Below are positions 55,408 through 64,000 of a stretch of DNA of 64,000 nt, piece by piece. The stretch's first letter is position 1. Each line of letters begins with the position of its first letter. Location of the stretch: contig NZ_FPCH01000003.1 of the NCBI RefSeq assembly GCF_900116175.1, positions 558,001 to 622,000 of the forward strand. The letters run 5' to 3'. This DNA is from Hyphomicrobium facile (GTDB lineage: Bacteria > Pseudomonadota > Alphaproteobacteria > Rhizobiales > Hyphomicrobiaceae). Under the pieces are notes generated by a model. It saw only the letters and a list, made by a program, of their open reading frames with translations. It had not been told where the DNA came from and searched no databases. The translations under genes were made by a program, and so were the position numbers.

Positions 55408-56433
55408 ATGGAATACCGAAGGCTTGGCGCATCCGGACTATCGGTTCCACTCTTGAGTTTCGGCGCGGCGACTTTCGGTGGTTCGGGCGAATTCTTCAGT
55501 GCGTGGGGCTCTACCGATGTCGCGGAGGCGCGCCGTATGGTGGATCTCTGCCTCGATGCCGGCGTCACGCTTTTCGACACGGCCGACATCTACTCCAACG
55601 GAAATTCCGAGACGGTGCTCGGCGAAGCTCTGAAGGGGCGCCGAGACAAAGCTCTCATCTCGACGAAAGCGACATTCCGTTTCGGTGATGATCCCAACGA
55701 CGTCGGATCATCGCGTTTTCATGTCTTGAAAACCTGCGAGCAGGCGCTGAAACGTCTGCAGACGGATCACATCGATATTTTCCAGCTTCACGGTTTCGAT
55801 GCGTTGACGCCGCCGGAAGAAGTGCTCTCGACGCTCGATCAACTCGTTCGCGACGGCAAAATTCGCTACGTCGGCGTATCGAATTTCTCCGGCTGGCATT
55901 TGATGAAGTCGCTCGCCGTCGCCGATCGCTACGGCTATCCGCGCTACGTTGCGAACCAGACTTATTATTCACTTGTCGGTCGCGATTACGAATGGGAGCT
56001 CATGCCGCTCGGGCTCGATCAAGGTCTCGGCGCGCTCGTCTGGAGTCCGCTCGGGTGGGGACGACTTACCGGCAAGATCAGACGTGGACAGCCGTTGCCG
56101 GAGACGAGCCGTCTCCACAAGACGGCAGAGCAGGGGCCGCCTGTTCCGGACGAGCATGTATATAATGTCGTCGATGCTCTCGATGAGATCGCGAAAGAAA
56201 CCGGCAAAAGCATTCCGCAAATCGCACTCAATTGGCTATTCCATCGCCCGACGGTTTCGAGCGTCATCATCGGCGCGCGCAACGAGCAGCAACTGCGGGA
56301 CAACCTCGGTGCGACCGGCTGGAGCCTGACGCCTGAGCAAATGACGAAGCTCGACGCCGCCAGCGAGACGGCGAAAGCCTATCCATATTGGCATCAGAAG
56401 AACTTTACGGAACGCAACCCGCCGCCGGTTTGA
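55408..56433 (+). CDS. Aldo/keto reductase
   Basis: A 341-residue TIM-barrel NADPH oxidoreductase. MEYRRLGASGLSVPLLSFGA starts the family; the tetrad is visible as Asp/Tyr in LFDTADIYSNGNSE, Lys in ALISTKATF and His in DIFQLHGFDAL. SSVIIGARNEQQLRDNLGAT binds the cofactor. The start ATG 55408 has AGAGG about 11 nt upstream. Resembles the YajO/Tas-type group. Substrate unknown. Confidence 0.92.
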   Translation: MEYRRLGASGLSVPLLSFGAATFGGSGEFFSAWGSTDVAEARRMVDLCLDAGVTLFDTADIYSNGNSETVLGEALKGRRDKALISTKATFRFGDDPNDVGSSRFHVLKTCEQALKRLQTDHIDIFQLHGFDALTPPEEVLSTLDQLVRDGKIRYVGVSNFSGWHLMKSLAVADRYGYPRYVANQTYYSLVGRDYEWELMPLGLDQGLGALVWSPLGWGRLTGKIRRGQPLPETSRLHKTAEQGPPVPDEHVYNVVDALDEIAKETGKSIPQIALNWLFHRPTVSSVIIGARNEQQLRDNLGATGWSLTPEQMTKLDAASETAKAYPYWHQKNFTERNPPPV

Positions 56434-56515
56434 GGGGTGGAACCGCATTGTCACAGCGTTGTCATATGGCTCGCGAAAGGATCGCGAGAAATTGGGCGGA
56501 AATAGACGGGCGATC

Positions 56516-57439
56516 ATGGACGAGCAGGATAAAGCCGAGCGGACACTATCAGCACGCATCGAGGCCGAAATTGCCGACAGCTTCGACGAGGAGCTGGAAA
56601 TGGAAATGGACGATGGCCGGCTCGAACGGCTTCTAGACGGACGCGATCGCGATGGCGATGCGGGCCTTCTCGATCGCCAGGTCTACTTCAAGGAGCTGTT
56701 CCGGCTGCAGCGCGAACTGATCAAGCTGCAGGACTGGGTCGTCAACACCAAGGCCAAGGTCGTCGTCATTTTCGAAGGGCGCGACGCGGCCGGTAAAGGC
56801 GGCGTCATCAAGAGGATTACACAACGTCTCAATCCGCGTGTCGTGCGCGTCGTCGCGTTGCCGGCGCCGAGCGAGAGAGAGCGTTCGCAATGGTATTTCC
56901 AGCGTTACGTTCCGCATCTCCCGGCTGGCGGCGAAATCGTTCTCTTCGATCGCTCCTGGTATAATCGCGCTGGCGTCGAACGCGTCATGGGCTTCTGCAC
57001 GGAGTCCGATCTCGAAGAATTCTTCCGCACCGTTCCCGAATTCGAAAAGATGCTGGTGCGTTCGGGGATCACGCTCATCAAATACTGGTTCTCGATTTCC
57101 GACGACGAACAGCATTTGCGATTCGAGATGCGCATCCACGATCCGATCAAGCAGTGGAAGCTATCGCCGATGGATCTCGAGTCGCGGCGGCGATGGGAAG
57201 ACTACACAAAAGCCAAGGAAGCGATGCTCGAGCATACGCATATTCCGGAGGCGCGCTGGTGGGTGGTTGAAGCCGACGACAAGAAGCGTGCACGGCTCAA
57301 TTGCATTCATCATCTGCTGAGCCAAATGCCGTATCAGGAGGTTCCGCGTGCGCCGGTGGCGCTGCCGGAGCGCGTGTATCATCCGGATTATAGCCGGGCG
57401 CCCGTGCCGGATGATCTCTACGTGCCGGAGATCTACTGA
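56516..57439 (+). CDS. ppk2: Polyphosphate kinase 2
   Basis: A 307-residue PPK2 family enzyme that transfers phosphate between polyphosphate and nucleotides. Walker A is VIFEGRDAAGKGGVIKRI, followed by ALPAPSERERSQWYFQRY, the lid-like LFDRSWYNRAGVERVMGF and SDDEQHLRFEMRIHDPIKQW. It is of the one-domain (class I) type. The first 50 residues are acidic. The start is ATG 56516, although a frame from 56459 exists. Confidence 0.93.
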   Translation: MDEQDKAERTLSARIEAEIADSFDEELEMEMDDGRLERLLDGRDRDGDAGLLDRQVYFKELFRLQRELIKLQDWVVNTKAKVVVIFEGRDAAGKGGVIKRITQRLNPRVVRVVALPAPSERERSQWYFQRYVPHLPAGGEIVLFDRSWYNRAGVERVMGFCTESDLEEFFRTVPEFEKMLVRSGITLIKYWFSISDDEQHLRFEMRIHDPIKQWKLSPMDLESRRRWEDYTKAKEAMLEHTHIPEARWWVVEADDKKRARLNCIHHLLSQMPYQEVPRAPVALPERVYHPDYSRAPVPDDLYVPEIY

Positions 57440-57513
57440 CCGGCGCCGGCGCGTATTGCCGTTGGAGCGGACAGCCCAGCTGACCGCCCAGCGCACGCCC
57501 TAAAGGCCATCCG

Positions 57514-58452
57514 CTAGCGCATCCGGCGCGGGTTCAAATAAAGGTCAGCTTCCTGGCGCTGGATGTCGGGCTTAATGCGTCCGTCATGAATATCACGCGC
57601 CAGTTTCTTGACGTGACGTCGAGCTCCGCCATTGAAGACGATCATCCCGGTGAAAAGCTTCATCACCATCAGCAGCCGCGGATCGGCATGATCGCCGCGC
57701 ACCTTGCAACGCCATTTGCCGCCGATCGTGAGCACAGCACCATCAATATGGCCGACGTGCTCGCCGTGCTGATCGATCAGCGTGTAGTCACCCCCGAGAT
57801 TGATGAAATCGCGACGGAACCTGTAGAATTTCGGCTCTCCGCCTTCCATCAGGAAGAACGAGAAGTTCTCGGGCATCAGCGGCCATTTGTGGGCTGAGCG
57901 TTCGAGATAGACGATATAGTCGTCGGGACTCGTATTGATCGAGTAGCAAGGTACGGGAAGGCCGTGAGCTGCGAGCGTCTGCTGAACGGACCGGCCTAGC
58001 ATCATGTCCATGCTGGCCTTCCAATTCAAAGTCTCGGAAAACAGCTTGAAGACGAGCCGCTTGTTCATGCCGGTCGCGTCTTTCCAAAGCTCCCTGCGAT
58101 AACCAAGGACTCCGGTGCGTTTGCCGTTTTCGATGACCTCGGCGAAGATATCCATGTCGGTCGTAAACTGACGCGACTTGCCGCGATTGCGGTCTTTCTT
58201 CCAGAAGCCGAATTCGTACGAATTGAAATTCGTGATCCAGACATCGACCTGGAAATCGTGCCAGGTTTTGCGCGCTGCGCTGGTCGCGTCCTTTTTGCCC
58301 TTCTCGAGCTTTGAAACGGCTGTCTTGGCGTTGGCGGTTTCTTCCTTTTTCGCCTGGTCCAGCACCTCCGCGCGCGCGACGTTCGCAGCTTCGGCAGCGG
58401 CCGTGTTGGCTTCGACTTCGGCGATATCTTTTTTCTGAGCAGATGCAGTCAT
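57514..58452 (-). CDS. Hypothetical protein with N-terminal coiled coil
   Basis: A 312-residue protein. The first 65 residues are Ala/Lys/Glu-rich and probably coiled. Then comes a globular beta-rich domain: DVWITNFNSYEFGFWKKDRN, GVLGYRRELWKDATGMNKRL, and a C-terminal GGDYTLIDQHGEHVGHIDGA then LTIGGKWRCKVRGDH. The last part resembles the tubby-like/LURP-one barrel in style, but I cannot support this strongly. It is convergent with ppk2. Confidence 0.72.
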   Translation of the reverse strand: MTASAQKKDIAEVEANTAAAEAANVARAEVLDQAKKEETANAKTAVSKLEKGKKDATSAARKTWHDFQVDVWITNFNSYEFGFWKKDRNRGKSRQFTTDMDIFAEVIENGKRTGVLGYRRELWKDATGMNKRLVFKLFSETLNWKASMDMMLGRSVQQTLAAHGLPVPCYSINTSPDDYIVYLERSAHKWPLMPENFSFFLMEGGEPKFYRFRRDFINLGGDYTLIDQHGEHVGHIDGAVLTIGGKWRCKVRGDHADPRLLMVMKLFTGMIVFNGGARRHVKKLARDIHDGRIKPDIQRQEADLYLNPRRMR

Positions 58453-58571
58453 CGGGGAAAGCTACCTCGCGTGCGCCAACGCCCACACATCAAGCGAATC
58501 ACTTGGGGAAGGTAGCACCGCGAGTGCTTGTCACTGTGGTCGTGAGCAAAATTGCCGTGGGAAAAGCCGGA

Positions 58572-59252
58572 TCAGCGGACGCCGAAAATAGCTGAACCCA
58601 CACGGACATGCGTCGCGCCAAAGGCGATTGCGGTTTCGAAATCTCCGCTCATTCCCATGCTGAGGCCGGCGAGCCCCATTTCGCGCGCAAGCTTCGCGAG
58701 AAATGCGAAATGCACTGCCGGTTCTTCGTCCACCGGCGGGATGCACATGAGCCCTTTGATCTCGAGCTTCAGGTCATCGCGGCAAAACGCGACGAAGGCT
58801 CGCGCATCACCCGGCATGATCCCCGCCTTCTGCGGCTCTTCGCCGGTATTCACTTGAACGAAGAGTTCGAGGCTACGGCCCTGCGCCGTCATTTCACCCG
58901 CGATGGCACGCGCAATTTTTTCGCGATCGATCGTATGGATCGCATCGAAGAAGGCGACTGCTTCCTTCGCCTTGTTGGATTGCAGCGGACCAATGAGATG
59001 CAACTTTACGTCCGGGAACTCGGCGCGGAGCGGGGGCCATTTGCGCTCTGCCTCCTGGACGCGATTTTCACCGAATACGCGCTGCCCAGCCTCGATGACC
59101 GGGCGGATCGCGTCGGCATCGAAAGTTTTGGAAACCGCAACCAATTCAACGCTTTCCGCATTACGGCCGGCGGCTTTCGCGGCGGCGGCTATTTCGTCGT
59201 TTACGCGCTTTAACCTGTCGACTGCGCTTTCCTGATAGTCGTTCTGTTGCAC
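58572..59252 (-). CDS. PLP homeostasis protein (YggS/PLPBP family)
   Basis: A 226-residue single-domain TIM barrel that binds pyridoxal phosphate on Lys42 in VELVAVSKTFDADAIRPVIE. VFGENRVQEAERKWPPLRAE, LHLIGPLQSNKAKEAV and LSMGMSGDFETAIAFGATHV are characteristic. The family controls free vitamin B6 levels. Confidence 0.93.
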   Translation of the reverse strand: MQQNDYQESAVDRLKRVNDEIAAAAKAAGRNAESVELVAVSKTFDADAIRPVIEAGQRVFGENRVQEAERKWPPLRAEFPDVKLHLIGPLQSNKAKEAVAFFDAIHTIDREKIARAIAGEMTAQGRSLELFVQVNTGEEPQKAGIMPGDARAFVAFCRDDLKLEIKGLMCIPPVDEEPAVHFAFLAKLAREMGLAGLSMGMSGDFETAIAFGATHVRVGSAIFGVR

Positions 59253-59423
59253 GCGTGGTCCTCGTTGGTCTCAAGCCTTTCCATAGACATTCCGGCCCAT
59301 GAGGAACAAGTGTCGTAATTTCGCGCGGGCACTCTATGTAAAGGGTCGAGGCACGACCGAAACGTCCGGCTTCGCTCACCGTTATCCCCCGAACCTTTAG
59401 ACCGAACCTGAGGAGCATTTCCT

Positions 59424-59828
59424 ATGCTGAAACTCGCCGACGCTCGCCGCATCATCGACGCCGCAGAAAAGAAGGCGAAGGAGATCGGTCAGCCCATGAA
59501 CATCGCCGTCGTGGACGAGGGCGCGAACTTGATCTCGCACATTCGCATGGACGGGGCGTGGCTCGGATCGATCAACATTGCGATCAACAAGGCTTTCACG
59601 TCGCGCGCCTTCAACATTTCGACGAAGGAATTGGCCGAGAACAGCCAGCCTGGCGACCAGTTCTTCGGCATCCATGTTTCCAACCACGACCGTGTGATGA
59701 TCTTCGCGGGCGGCATTCCGCTGAAGGATTCGAAGGGCGAAGTCATCGGCGCCATCGGCGTTTCAGGCGGCAGCGGCGTGCAGGATCAGACCGTGGCAGA
59801 AGCGGGTGCCGGCGCGCATACGTGCTGA
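59424..59828 (+). CDS. GlcG/HbpS-family heme-binding-like protein
   Basis: A 134-residue single-domain protein: MLKLADARRIIDAAEKKAKE, NIAVVDEGANLISHIRMDGA, then FFGIHVSNHDRVMIFAGGIP and VIGAIGVSGGSGVQDQTVAE. Members bind heme (HbpS) or are linked to glycolate genes (GlcG). No signal peptide, so cytosolic. A hairpin follows at 59844. Confidence 0.9.
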   Translation: MLKLADARRIIDAAEKKAKEIGQPMNIAVVDEGANLISHIRMDGAWLGSINIAINKAFTSRAFNISTKELAENSQPGDQFFGIHVSNHDRVMIFAGGIPLKDSKGEVIGAIGVSGGSGVQDQTVAEAGAGAHTC

Positions 59829-60203
59829 CAAGTGACGTTCTCGCCGGATCATGTGCTCGGCATTCGGGCGCATGGTCCGGTGTTTGACGTTACCGCACAG
59901 CGTTCGGGCACCGTCCGGACGCTTTTATGTTTTTTAGGGCGAATTGCCATCGGTCGCCCGCATCGCTGCGCTTAGGGGTTCCTCGCACGCCCTTCCAATT
60001 CCCCTGATAGCGTCTCCCCATCGTACACATTAGTTGTTGCCGCAACCTTGACGTGGCTGCGCGCTCATGTAGGCGATTACGCGGGCCCGCTCCGATCCCG
60101 CTGGCCCCGGCCAGCCAATTGTTGTCCCAACGACTTGACCGGCTTTACCATTCGGGCTCTTTACGGCCTTCCGACGAATTCTTGAACGAGATCCAAGGCC
60201 CCC
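59829..60203. other. Intergenic region with hairpin upstream of leuS
   Basis: 375 bp. A 13-bp imperfect stem (59844-59856 with 59868-59880, loop 11 nt) follows the HbpS-like gene and probably acts as its terminator, although the tail is TGTTTGACG. A weak promoter-like TTGACG (60048-60053) / TAGGCG (60070-60075) lies before leuS. No gene is seen. Confidence 0.5.
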
Positions 60204-62828
60204 ATGGCCAATGAACGTTACAACGCGGCCGAGCGCGAAAAATACTGGCAGTCCGTTTGGGAGAAGGGCGAGATCTTTCGCGCTTCCGAAGATCCCTCAC
60301 GTCCGAAATCCTACGTGCTCGAGATGTTCCCGTATCCTTCGGGGCGCATCCATATGGGCCATGTCCGCAACTACGCGATGGGCGACGTCGTCGCGCGTTA
60401 CAAGCGGGCTCGCGGTTTCAACGTGCTGCACCCCATGGGTTGGGATGCGTTCGGCATGCCGGCGGAAAACGCGGCGATGGAACGCAAAGTCCATCCCGGC
60501 GCGTGGACATATGCCAATATCGACACGATGCGCGGACAGCTCAAATCGATGGGCTTGTCGCTCGACTGGTCGCGCGAGATCGCGACGTGCTCGCCGAGCT
60601 ATTACAAGCATCAGCAAAAGCTGTTCCTCGATTTCCTGAAGAAGGGGATCGCGTACCGGAAGTCTTCGAAGGTCAATTGGGACCCGGTCGATCAGACGGT
60701 GCTCGCGAACGAGCAGGTTATCGACGGCCGCGGCTGGCGGTCCGGCGCGCTCGTCGAACAGCGCGAGCTGACGCAGTGGTTCTTCAAGATCACCGACTAT
60801 GCCGATGAGCTGTTGAGCGATCTCGATACGCTCGTGAACTGGCCCGAGAAAGTGCGCCTGATGCAGGCGAATTGGATCGGGCGCTCGGAAGGCATGCTGG
60901 TCCGGTGGGCTCTCGACAAGAAGGCCGCGCCGAAAGATTTCAGCGAGCTCGAAGTTTATACGACGCGGCCCGACACGCTGTTCGGCGCGTCGTTTCTCGC
61001 CGTGGCGGCCGATCATCCGCTGGCAAAAGCAGCAGCTGAACGCGATCCGAAGCTCGCCGCGTTCTGCGACGAGTGCCGCCGCATGGGCACGTCGGTCGCC
61101 GACATCGAAGCCGCTGAAAAGCGCGGCTACGACACGGGAATTCGCGCCATCCATCCGTTCGACGACAGCTGGGAGCTTCCGGTCTACGTCGCGAATTTCG
61201 TTTTGATGGACTACGGCACGGGCGCGATCTTCGGCTGCCCGTCAGGCGATCAGCGCGACATGGATTTCGCGCGCCGCTACAATCTTCCCGTCGTGCCCGT
61301 CATCTTGCCGCCCGGTGAAAACGCCGAGACGTTTCAGCTGACCGACAAGGCGTACGTCGACGACGGCACGATGATCAATTCGCGGTTTCTCGACGGCCTT
61401 TCGACGTCGGCCGCCTTCGAGGAGGCGGCGAACCGTCTCGAAAAGCAGTCGCTCGGTTCGCGTCCGCAGGGCGCGCGGAAGGTGAATTACCGGCTGCGCG
61501 ACTGGGGCATCTCGCGGCAGCGCTATTGGGGCTGTCCGATCCCCATCATCCACTGCAAAACGCACGGGCCTGTTCCAGTTCCCGAGAAGGACCTGCCGAT
61601 CGAGCTTCCCGAGGATGCGACGTTCGATAAGCCCGGCAATCCGCTGGACCGGCATCCGACGTGGAAGCACGTCAATTGCCCGATTTGCGGTGAGCCGGCG
61701 GTTCGCGAAACCGACACGATGGATACGTTCGTCGACTCGTCCTGGTATTTCGTCCGCTTCACCGCGCCTGAAGCTCAGACGCCGGTCGATCTCAACGCGG
61801 CCCACTATTGGCTGCCGGTCGATCAATATATCGGTGGCATCGAGCACGCGATTTTGCACCTTCTCTATTCGCGCTTCTTCGTGCGGGCGATGTGCGACAC
61901 GGGTCATTTGTCGTTCGCGACGAACACGCGCGAGCCATTTGCTGCGCTCTTCACGCAAGGCATGGTGACCCACGAAACCTACAAGTCCGAGGACGGCCTT
62001 TGGCTCTTGCCGAACGAAGTCCGGTTCGAAGGCGAGGGTGCAAATCGCAAGGCCGTCGAGGTTTCGTCCGGGCGTCCGGCCGTGATCGGCAGCATCGAGA
62101 AGATGTCGAAGTCCAAGAAGAACCTCGTGGACCCTGACGACATCATCGCCCATTACGGCGCCGATTGCGCCCGCTGGTTCATGCTTTCGGACAGCCCGCC
62201 GGAGCGCGACGTCATTTGGACGGAAGCCGGTGTTGCGGGTGCAGGCCGGTTCATCCAGCGCGTCTGGCGGATCGTCGAGGAGATTGCCGAAGCGTATCCC
62301 GGCGAAAAAGGCCCGAAACCGGGTTCATTCGGCCCGGAGGCCCTGGAGGTCCGAAAGGCGGCTCACCGGGCTCTCGACGCCGTTGGGCGGGCGATCGAAG
62401 CGCTGCGATTCAACGTGGCGGTGGCCAATATCCACGAGTTTTCCAATGTGCTCCAATCGGCTTTATCCAAGCGCGGACCGGACATTGCCTGGGCCGTTCG
62501 GGAGGCCGGAGACCTGCTGATTGTCATGATCGGCCCGATGATGCCGCATTTGGCTGAAGAATGCTGGGCGCGGCTCGGATACAACACGCTGGTTGCGAAT
62601 GAACCTTGGCCAGCCCCAGAACCCGAGCTGCTCGTTGACGATCAAGTGACCATTGCCGTACAGGTTAATGGTAAGCGACGGGACGAACTTGTGATTTCGC
62701 GTAGTGCGAAGTCCGAGGAAGTTGAAGCGGCGGCGTTGCAGCTTGGATCGGTGGTGCGTGCGTTGGACGGGCGACCGCCGAAAAAAGTTATCGTCGTTCC
62801 GCAGAGGATCGTGAATGTCGTTGGTTGA
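60204..62828 (+). CDS. leuS: Leucyl-tRNA synthetase
   Basis: An 874-residue class I synthetase. The HIGH motif is HMGH (residues 50-53) in [18 protein letters not shown]; the CP1 editing domain has [19 protein letters not shown] with its conserved Thr-rich peptide; the KMSKS motif lies in [16 protein letters not shown]. Its 3' end overlaps lptE by 14 bp. Normal length. Confidence 0.98.
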   Translation: MANERYNAAEREKYWQSVWEKGEIFRASEDPSRPKSYVLEMFPYPSGRIHMGHVRNYAMGDVVARYKRARGFNVLHPMGWDAFGMPAENAAMERKVHPGAWTYANIDTMRGQLKSMGLSLDWSREIATCSPSYYKHQQKLFLDFLKKGIAYRKSSKVNWDPVDQTVLANEQVIDGRGWRSGALVEQRELTQWFFKITDYADELLSDLDTLVNWPEKVRLMQANWIGRSEGMLVRWALDKKAAPKDFSELEVYTTRPDTLFGASFLAVAADHPLAKAAAERDPKLAAFCDECRRMGTSVADIEAAEKRGYDTGIRAIHPFDDSWELPVYVANFVLMDYGTGAIFGCPSGDQRDMDFARRYNLPVVPVILPPGENAETFQLTDKAYVDDGTMINSRFLDGLSTSAAFEEAANRLEKQSLGSRPQGARKVNYRLRDWGISRQRYWGCPIPIIHCKTHGPVPVPEKDLPIELPEDATFDKPGNPLDRHPTWKHVNCPICGEPAVRETDTMDTFVDSSWYFVRFTAPEAQTPVDLNAAHYWLPVDQYIGGIEHAILHLLYSRFFVRAMCDTGHLSFATNTREPFAALFTQGMVTHETYKSEDGLWLLPNEVRFEGEGANRKAVEVSSGRPAVIGSIEKMSKSKKNLVDPDDIIAHYGADCARWFMLSDSPPERDVIWTEAGVAGAGRFIQRVWRIVEEIAEAYPGEKGPKPGSFGPEALEVRKAAHRALDAVGRAIEALRFNVAVANIHEFSNVLQSALSKRGPDIAWAVREAGDLLIVMIGPMMPHLAEECWARLGYNTLVANEPWPAPEPELLVDDQVTIAVQVNGKRRDELVISRSAKSEEVEAAALQLGSVVRALDGRPPKKVIVVPQRIVNVVG

Positions 62829-63387
62829 GGGGCGGGTTGGGAGACGTAGCGTGGGCAGCCGGTGGGTTGCACGCTGCCTTTTGGCGTCTTCGGTCTTCAT
62901 TGCCGTTTCAGCTTTGGGCGGTTGCGGCGACGGCGGTTTCCGTCCCCTTTACGGCTCGGCGTTGATCAACGGTTCGGCCGTCACCGAAAGAATGGCTACC
63001 GTCGACATCGCGCCCATTCCGGGCCGCGTCGGCCAGCGGATTCGCAACGAACTGATCTTCCAGGCTACCGGCGGGGGCGCTCCGAAGCCGCCGCAGTACC
63101 GTCTCGACGTCGCCATCCGCGAATCCGTCACTTCGATGCTCGTTGCCGTCGACGGCAACGCGGGCAGCCAGATTTACAGCATCGACGCTTCGTTCAGCCT
63201 CATCAGGCTTTCCGACAAGAAGGTCGTGGCGAGCGGCACAAGCTACGGCCGCGCTTCGTTCGATCGCGTGTCGTCGGTTTTTGCCAACGTCGAGGCGCGT
63301 CAGAACGCAGAAAACCGGGCGGCCGAGACTGTCGGCCAGGAAATCCAGACCCGGCTGCTCGCAGTTTTATCGACCGGCAACGTCTAG
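62815..63387 (+). CDS. lptE: LPS-assembly lipoprotein LptE
   Basis: A 190-residue lipoprotein. The hydrophobic segment and lipobox are ...[20 protein letters not shown], with Cys37 as lipidation site. GFRPLYG is the LptE/RlpB hallmark. The rest fits the alpha/beta LptE fold that plugs LptD. The leuS-lptE-holA order is common in proteobacteria. It overlaps leuS by 14 bp, so translation is probably coupled. Confidence 0.93.
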   Translation: MSLVEGRVGRRSVGSRWVARCLLASSVFIAVSALGGCGDGGFRPLYGSALINGSAVTERMATVDIAPIPGRVGQRIRNELIFQATGGGAPKPPQYRLDVAIRESVTSMLVAVDGNAGSQIYSIDASFSLIRLSDKKVVASGTSYGRASFDRVSSVFANVEARQNAENRAAETVGQEIQTRLLAVLSTGNV

Positions 63388-63424
63388 CTCTGGTATCTAG
63401 GCATCGCCCTAGAAGAGCATCACG

Positions 63425-64000
63425 ATGACCGCCGTCAAACCACAACAAGCCCCAGCGTTCATGAAGGCGCCCCCTGCCGATTTGGCGGCTGTGCTCTTCC
63501 ATGGCTCGGATCCTGGCCTCGTCAGCGAACGTGCCGCAGCGCTGGCCAAGAGCCTGGCTGCTCGCGAAAACCCGCCGGGCGAAGTCCTGAAGCTTGACGA
63601 AACGGAACTCGACGAAGACCCCTCACGGCTCGAGACCGAGTTGCAGACACGCCCAATGTTTTCGGGGCGAAGGATAGTCCGCGCTATCGCCGGCCGGCGC
63701 ATTTCAACGGCGCTTCTGAAGCCGCTTCTCAATTCAGGGCCGCTCGAAGGCTTGCTGGTCGTCGAAGCGGGCAATCTCAAAGCGGACGACAGCCTGCGGG
63801 CGCTTTTCGAATCCCAGCCTCATTGTTTTGCCGTCGCCTGCTATCCCGACAGCGCCGCCGACATCGACGCGCTGATATCGGAAGTCCTCTCTTCCTTCTC
63901 GTTGACGATCGAAGGCGACGCCCGGGCGTTGCTGCAAAGCCGGCTCGGCGCTGATCGCGCTTTGTCGCGAGCGGAGATCGAGAAGCTCGCGCTTTTTTGC
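63425..64000 (+). CDS. holA: DNA polymerase III delta subunit (partial, 3' end outside window)
   Basis: 192 codons from ATG 63425 to the window edge without a stop. It begins MTAVKPQQAPAFMKAPPADL, then AVLFHGSDPGLVSERAAALA typical of HolA, RPMFSGRRIVRAIAGRRIS, and GLLVVEAGNLKADDSLRALF. The delta subunit opens the beta clamp. It lies 37 bp after lptE. GAAGAG lies upstream as a modest RBS. Confidence 0.94.
   Translation, partial: MTAVKPQQAPAFMKAPPADLAAVLFHGSDPGLVSERAAALAKSLAARENPPGEVLKLDETELDEDPSRLETELQTRPMFSGRRIVRAIAGRRISTALLKPLLNSGPLEGLLVVEAGNLKADDSLRALFESQPHCFAVACYPDSAADIDALISEVLSSFSLTIEGDARALLQSRLGADRALSRAEIEKLALFC

Noticed and set aside
60048-60075. Promoter for leuS (TTGACG / TAGGCG)
   Set aside because: The -10 match is poor and the distance to the ATG is over 120 bp; I do not list it as a separate feature.
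60297-61154. 285-aa minus-strand frame
   Set aside because: Antisense shadow of leuS.

Overview
The window is chromosomal DNA of an alphaproteobacterium, most likely of the order Hyphomicrobiales and perhaps Hyphomicrobium-like. The basis is protein style, high GC, and gene order (mdh–sucC–sucD–sucA–sucB–lpd, priA/fsa/xerC, hemP–hmuTUV). No 16S gene is present, so genus-level placement is inference. Both ends are cut inside genes: a DUF2126-type transglutaminase at the left and holA at the right.

Layout. (1) 1–4.1 kb: divergent transglutaminase-family protein and zinc-ribbon/HExxH peptidase-like protein. (2) 4.2–9.5 kb: heme-acquisition operon (two unknown proteins, HemP, HmuT, HmuU, HmuV, a VOC protein, an IsdG-type monooxygenase and HutX) closed by a strong hairpin. 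(3) 9.6–14.2 kb: two-component system, Bcr/CflA efflux pump and a LabA-like NYN protein, followed by about 720 bp without a gene. (4) 14.8–19.3 kb: RND efflux permease and its adaptor. (5) 19.3–25.8 kb: the most unusual block. It holds a 4'-phosphopantetheinyl transferase, a single-module membrane NRPS of the Pls/PosA (poly-epsilon-lysine synthetase-like) architecture and an outer-membrane protein that looks like a barrel plus a BcsS-like domain, all on the minus strand. A membrane-anchored M23 peptidase is divergent from it. (6) 26–34.7 kb: small housekeeping and hypothetical genes, tRNA-Ala(CGC), yggT/yggU, folD, KTSC, comM/yifB, a DUF3800 gene with no usable start codon and gshB. (7) 34.7–41.3 kb: priA, fsa, FAD oxidase, xerC and a TraB/GumN protein. 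(8) 41.3–52.9 kb: the TCA cluster (zapE, mdh, sucCD, sucAB, lpd) with two insertions, a 2OG-Fe(II) oxygenase and a secreted unknown. (9) 53.2–64 kb: GNAT, a 42-aa Lys/Ala-rich protein, a CHAP-like secreted protein, an aldo/keto reductase, PPK2, PLPBP, an HbpS-like protein and leuS–lptE–holA.

How they work together. The heme operon would take heme across the inner membrane (HmuTUV), handle it in the cytosol (HutX) and open the ring (IsdG-like protein). No TonB receptor is in the window. The TCA cluster encodes malate dehydrogenase, succinyl-CoA synthetase and the complete 2-oxoglutarate dehydrogenase complex. The PPTase would activate the carrier domain of the adjacent Pls-like synthetase. The barrel protein downstream and the divergent cell-wall peptidase suggest a cell-envelope polymer or peptide system; this is inference.

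Several genes shorter than 60 codons were found by reading the sequence directly (4209–4388, 27605–27763, 54069–54197), along with a number of hairpins and palindromes.
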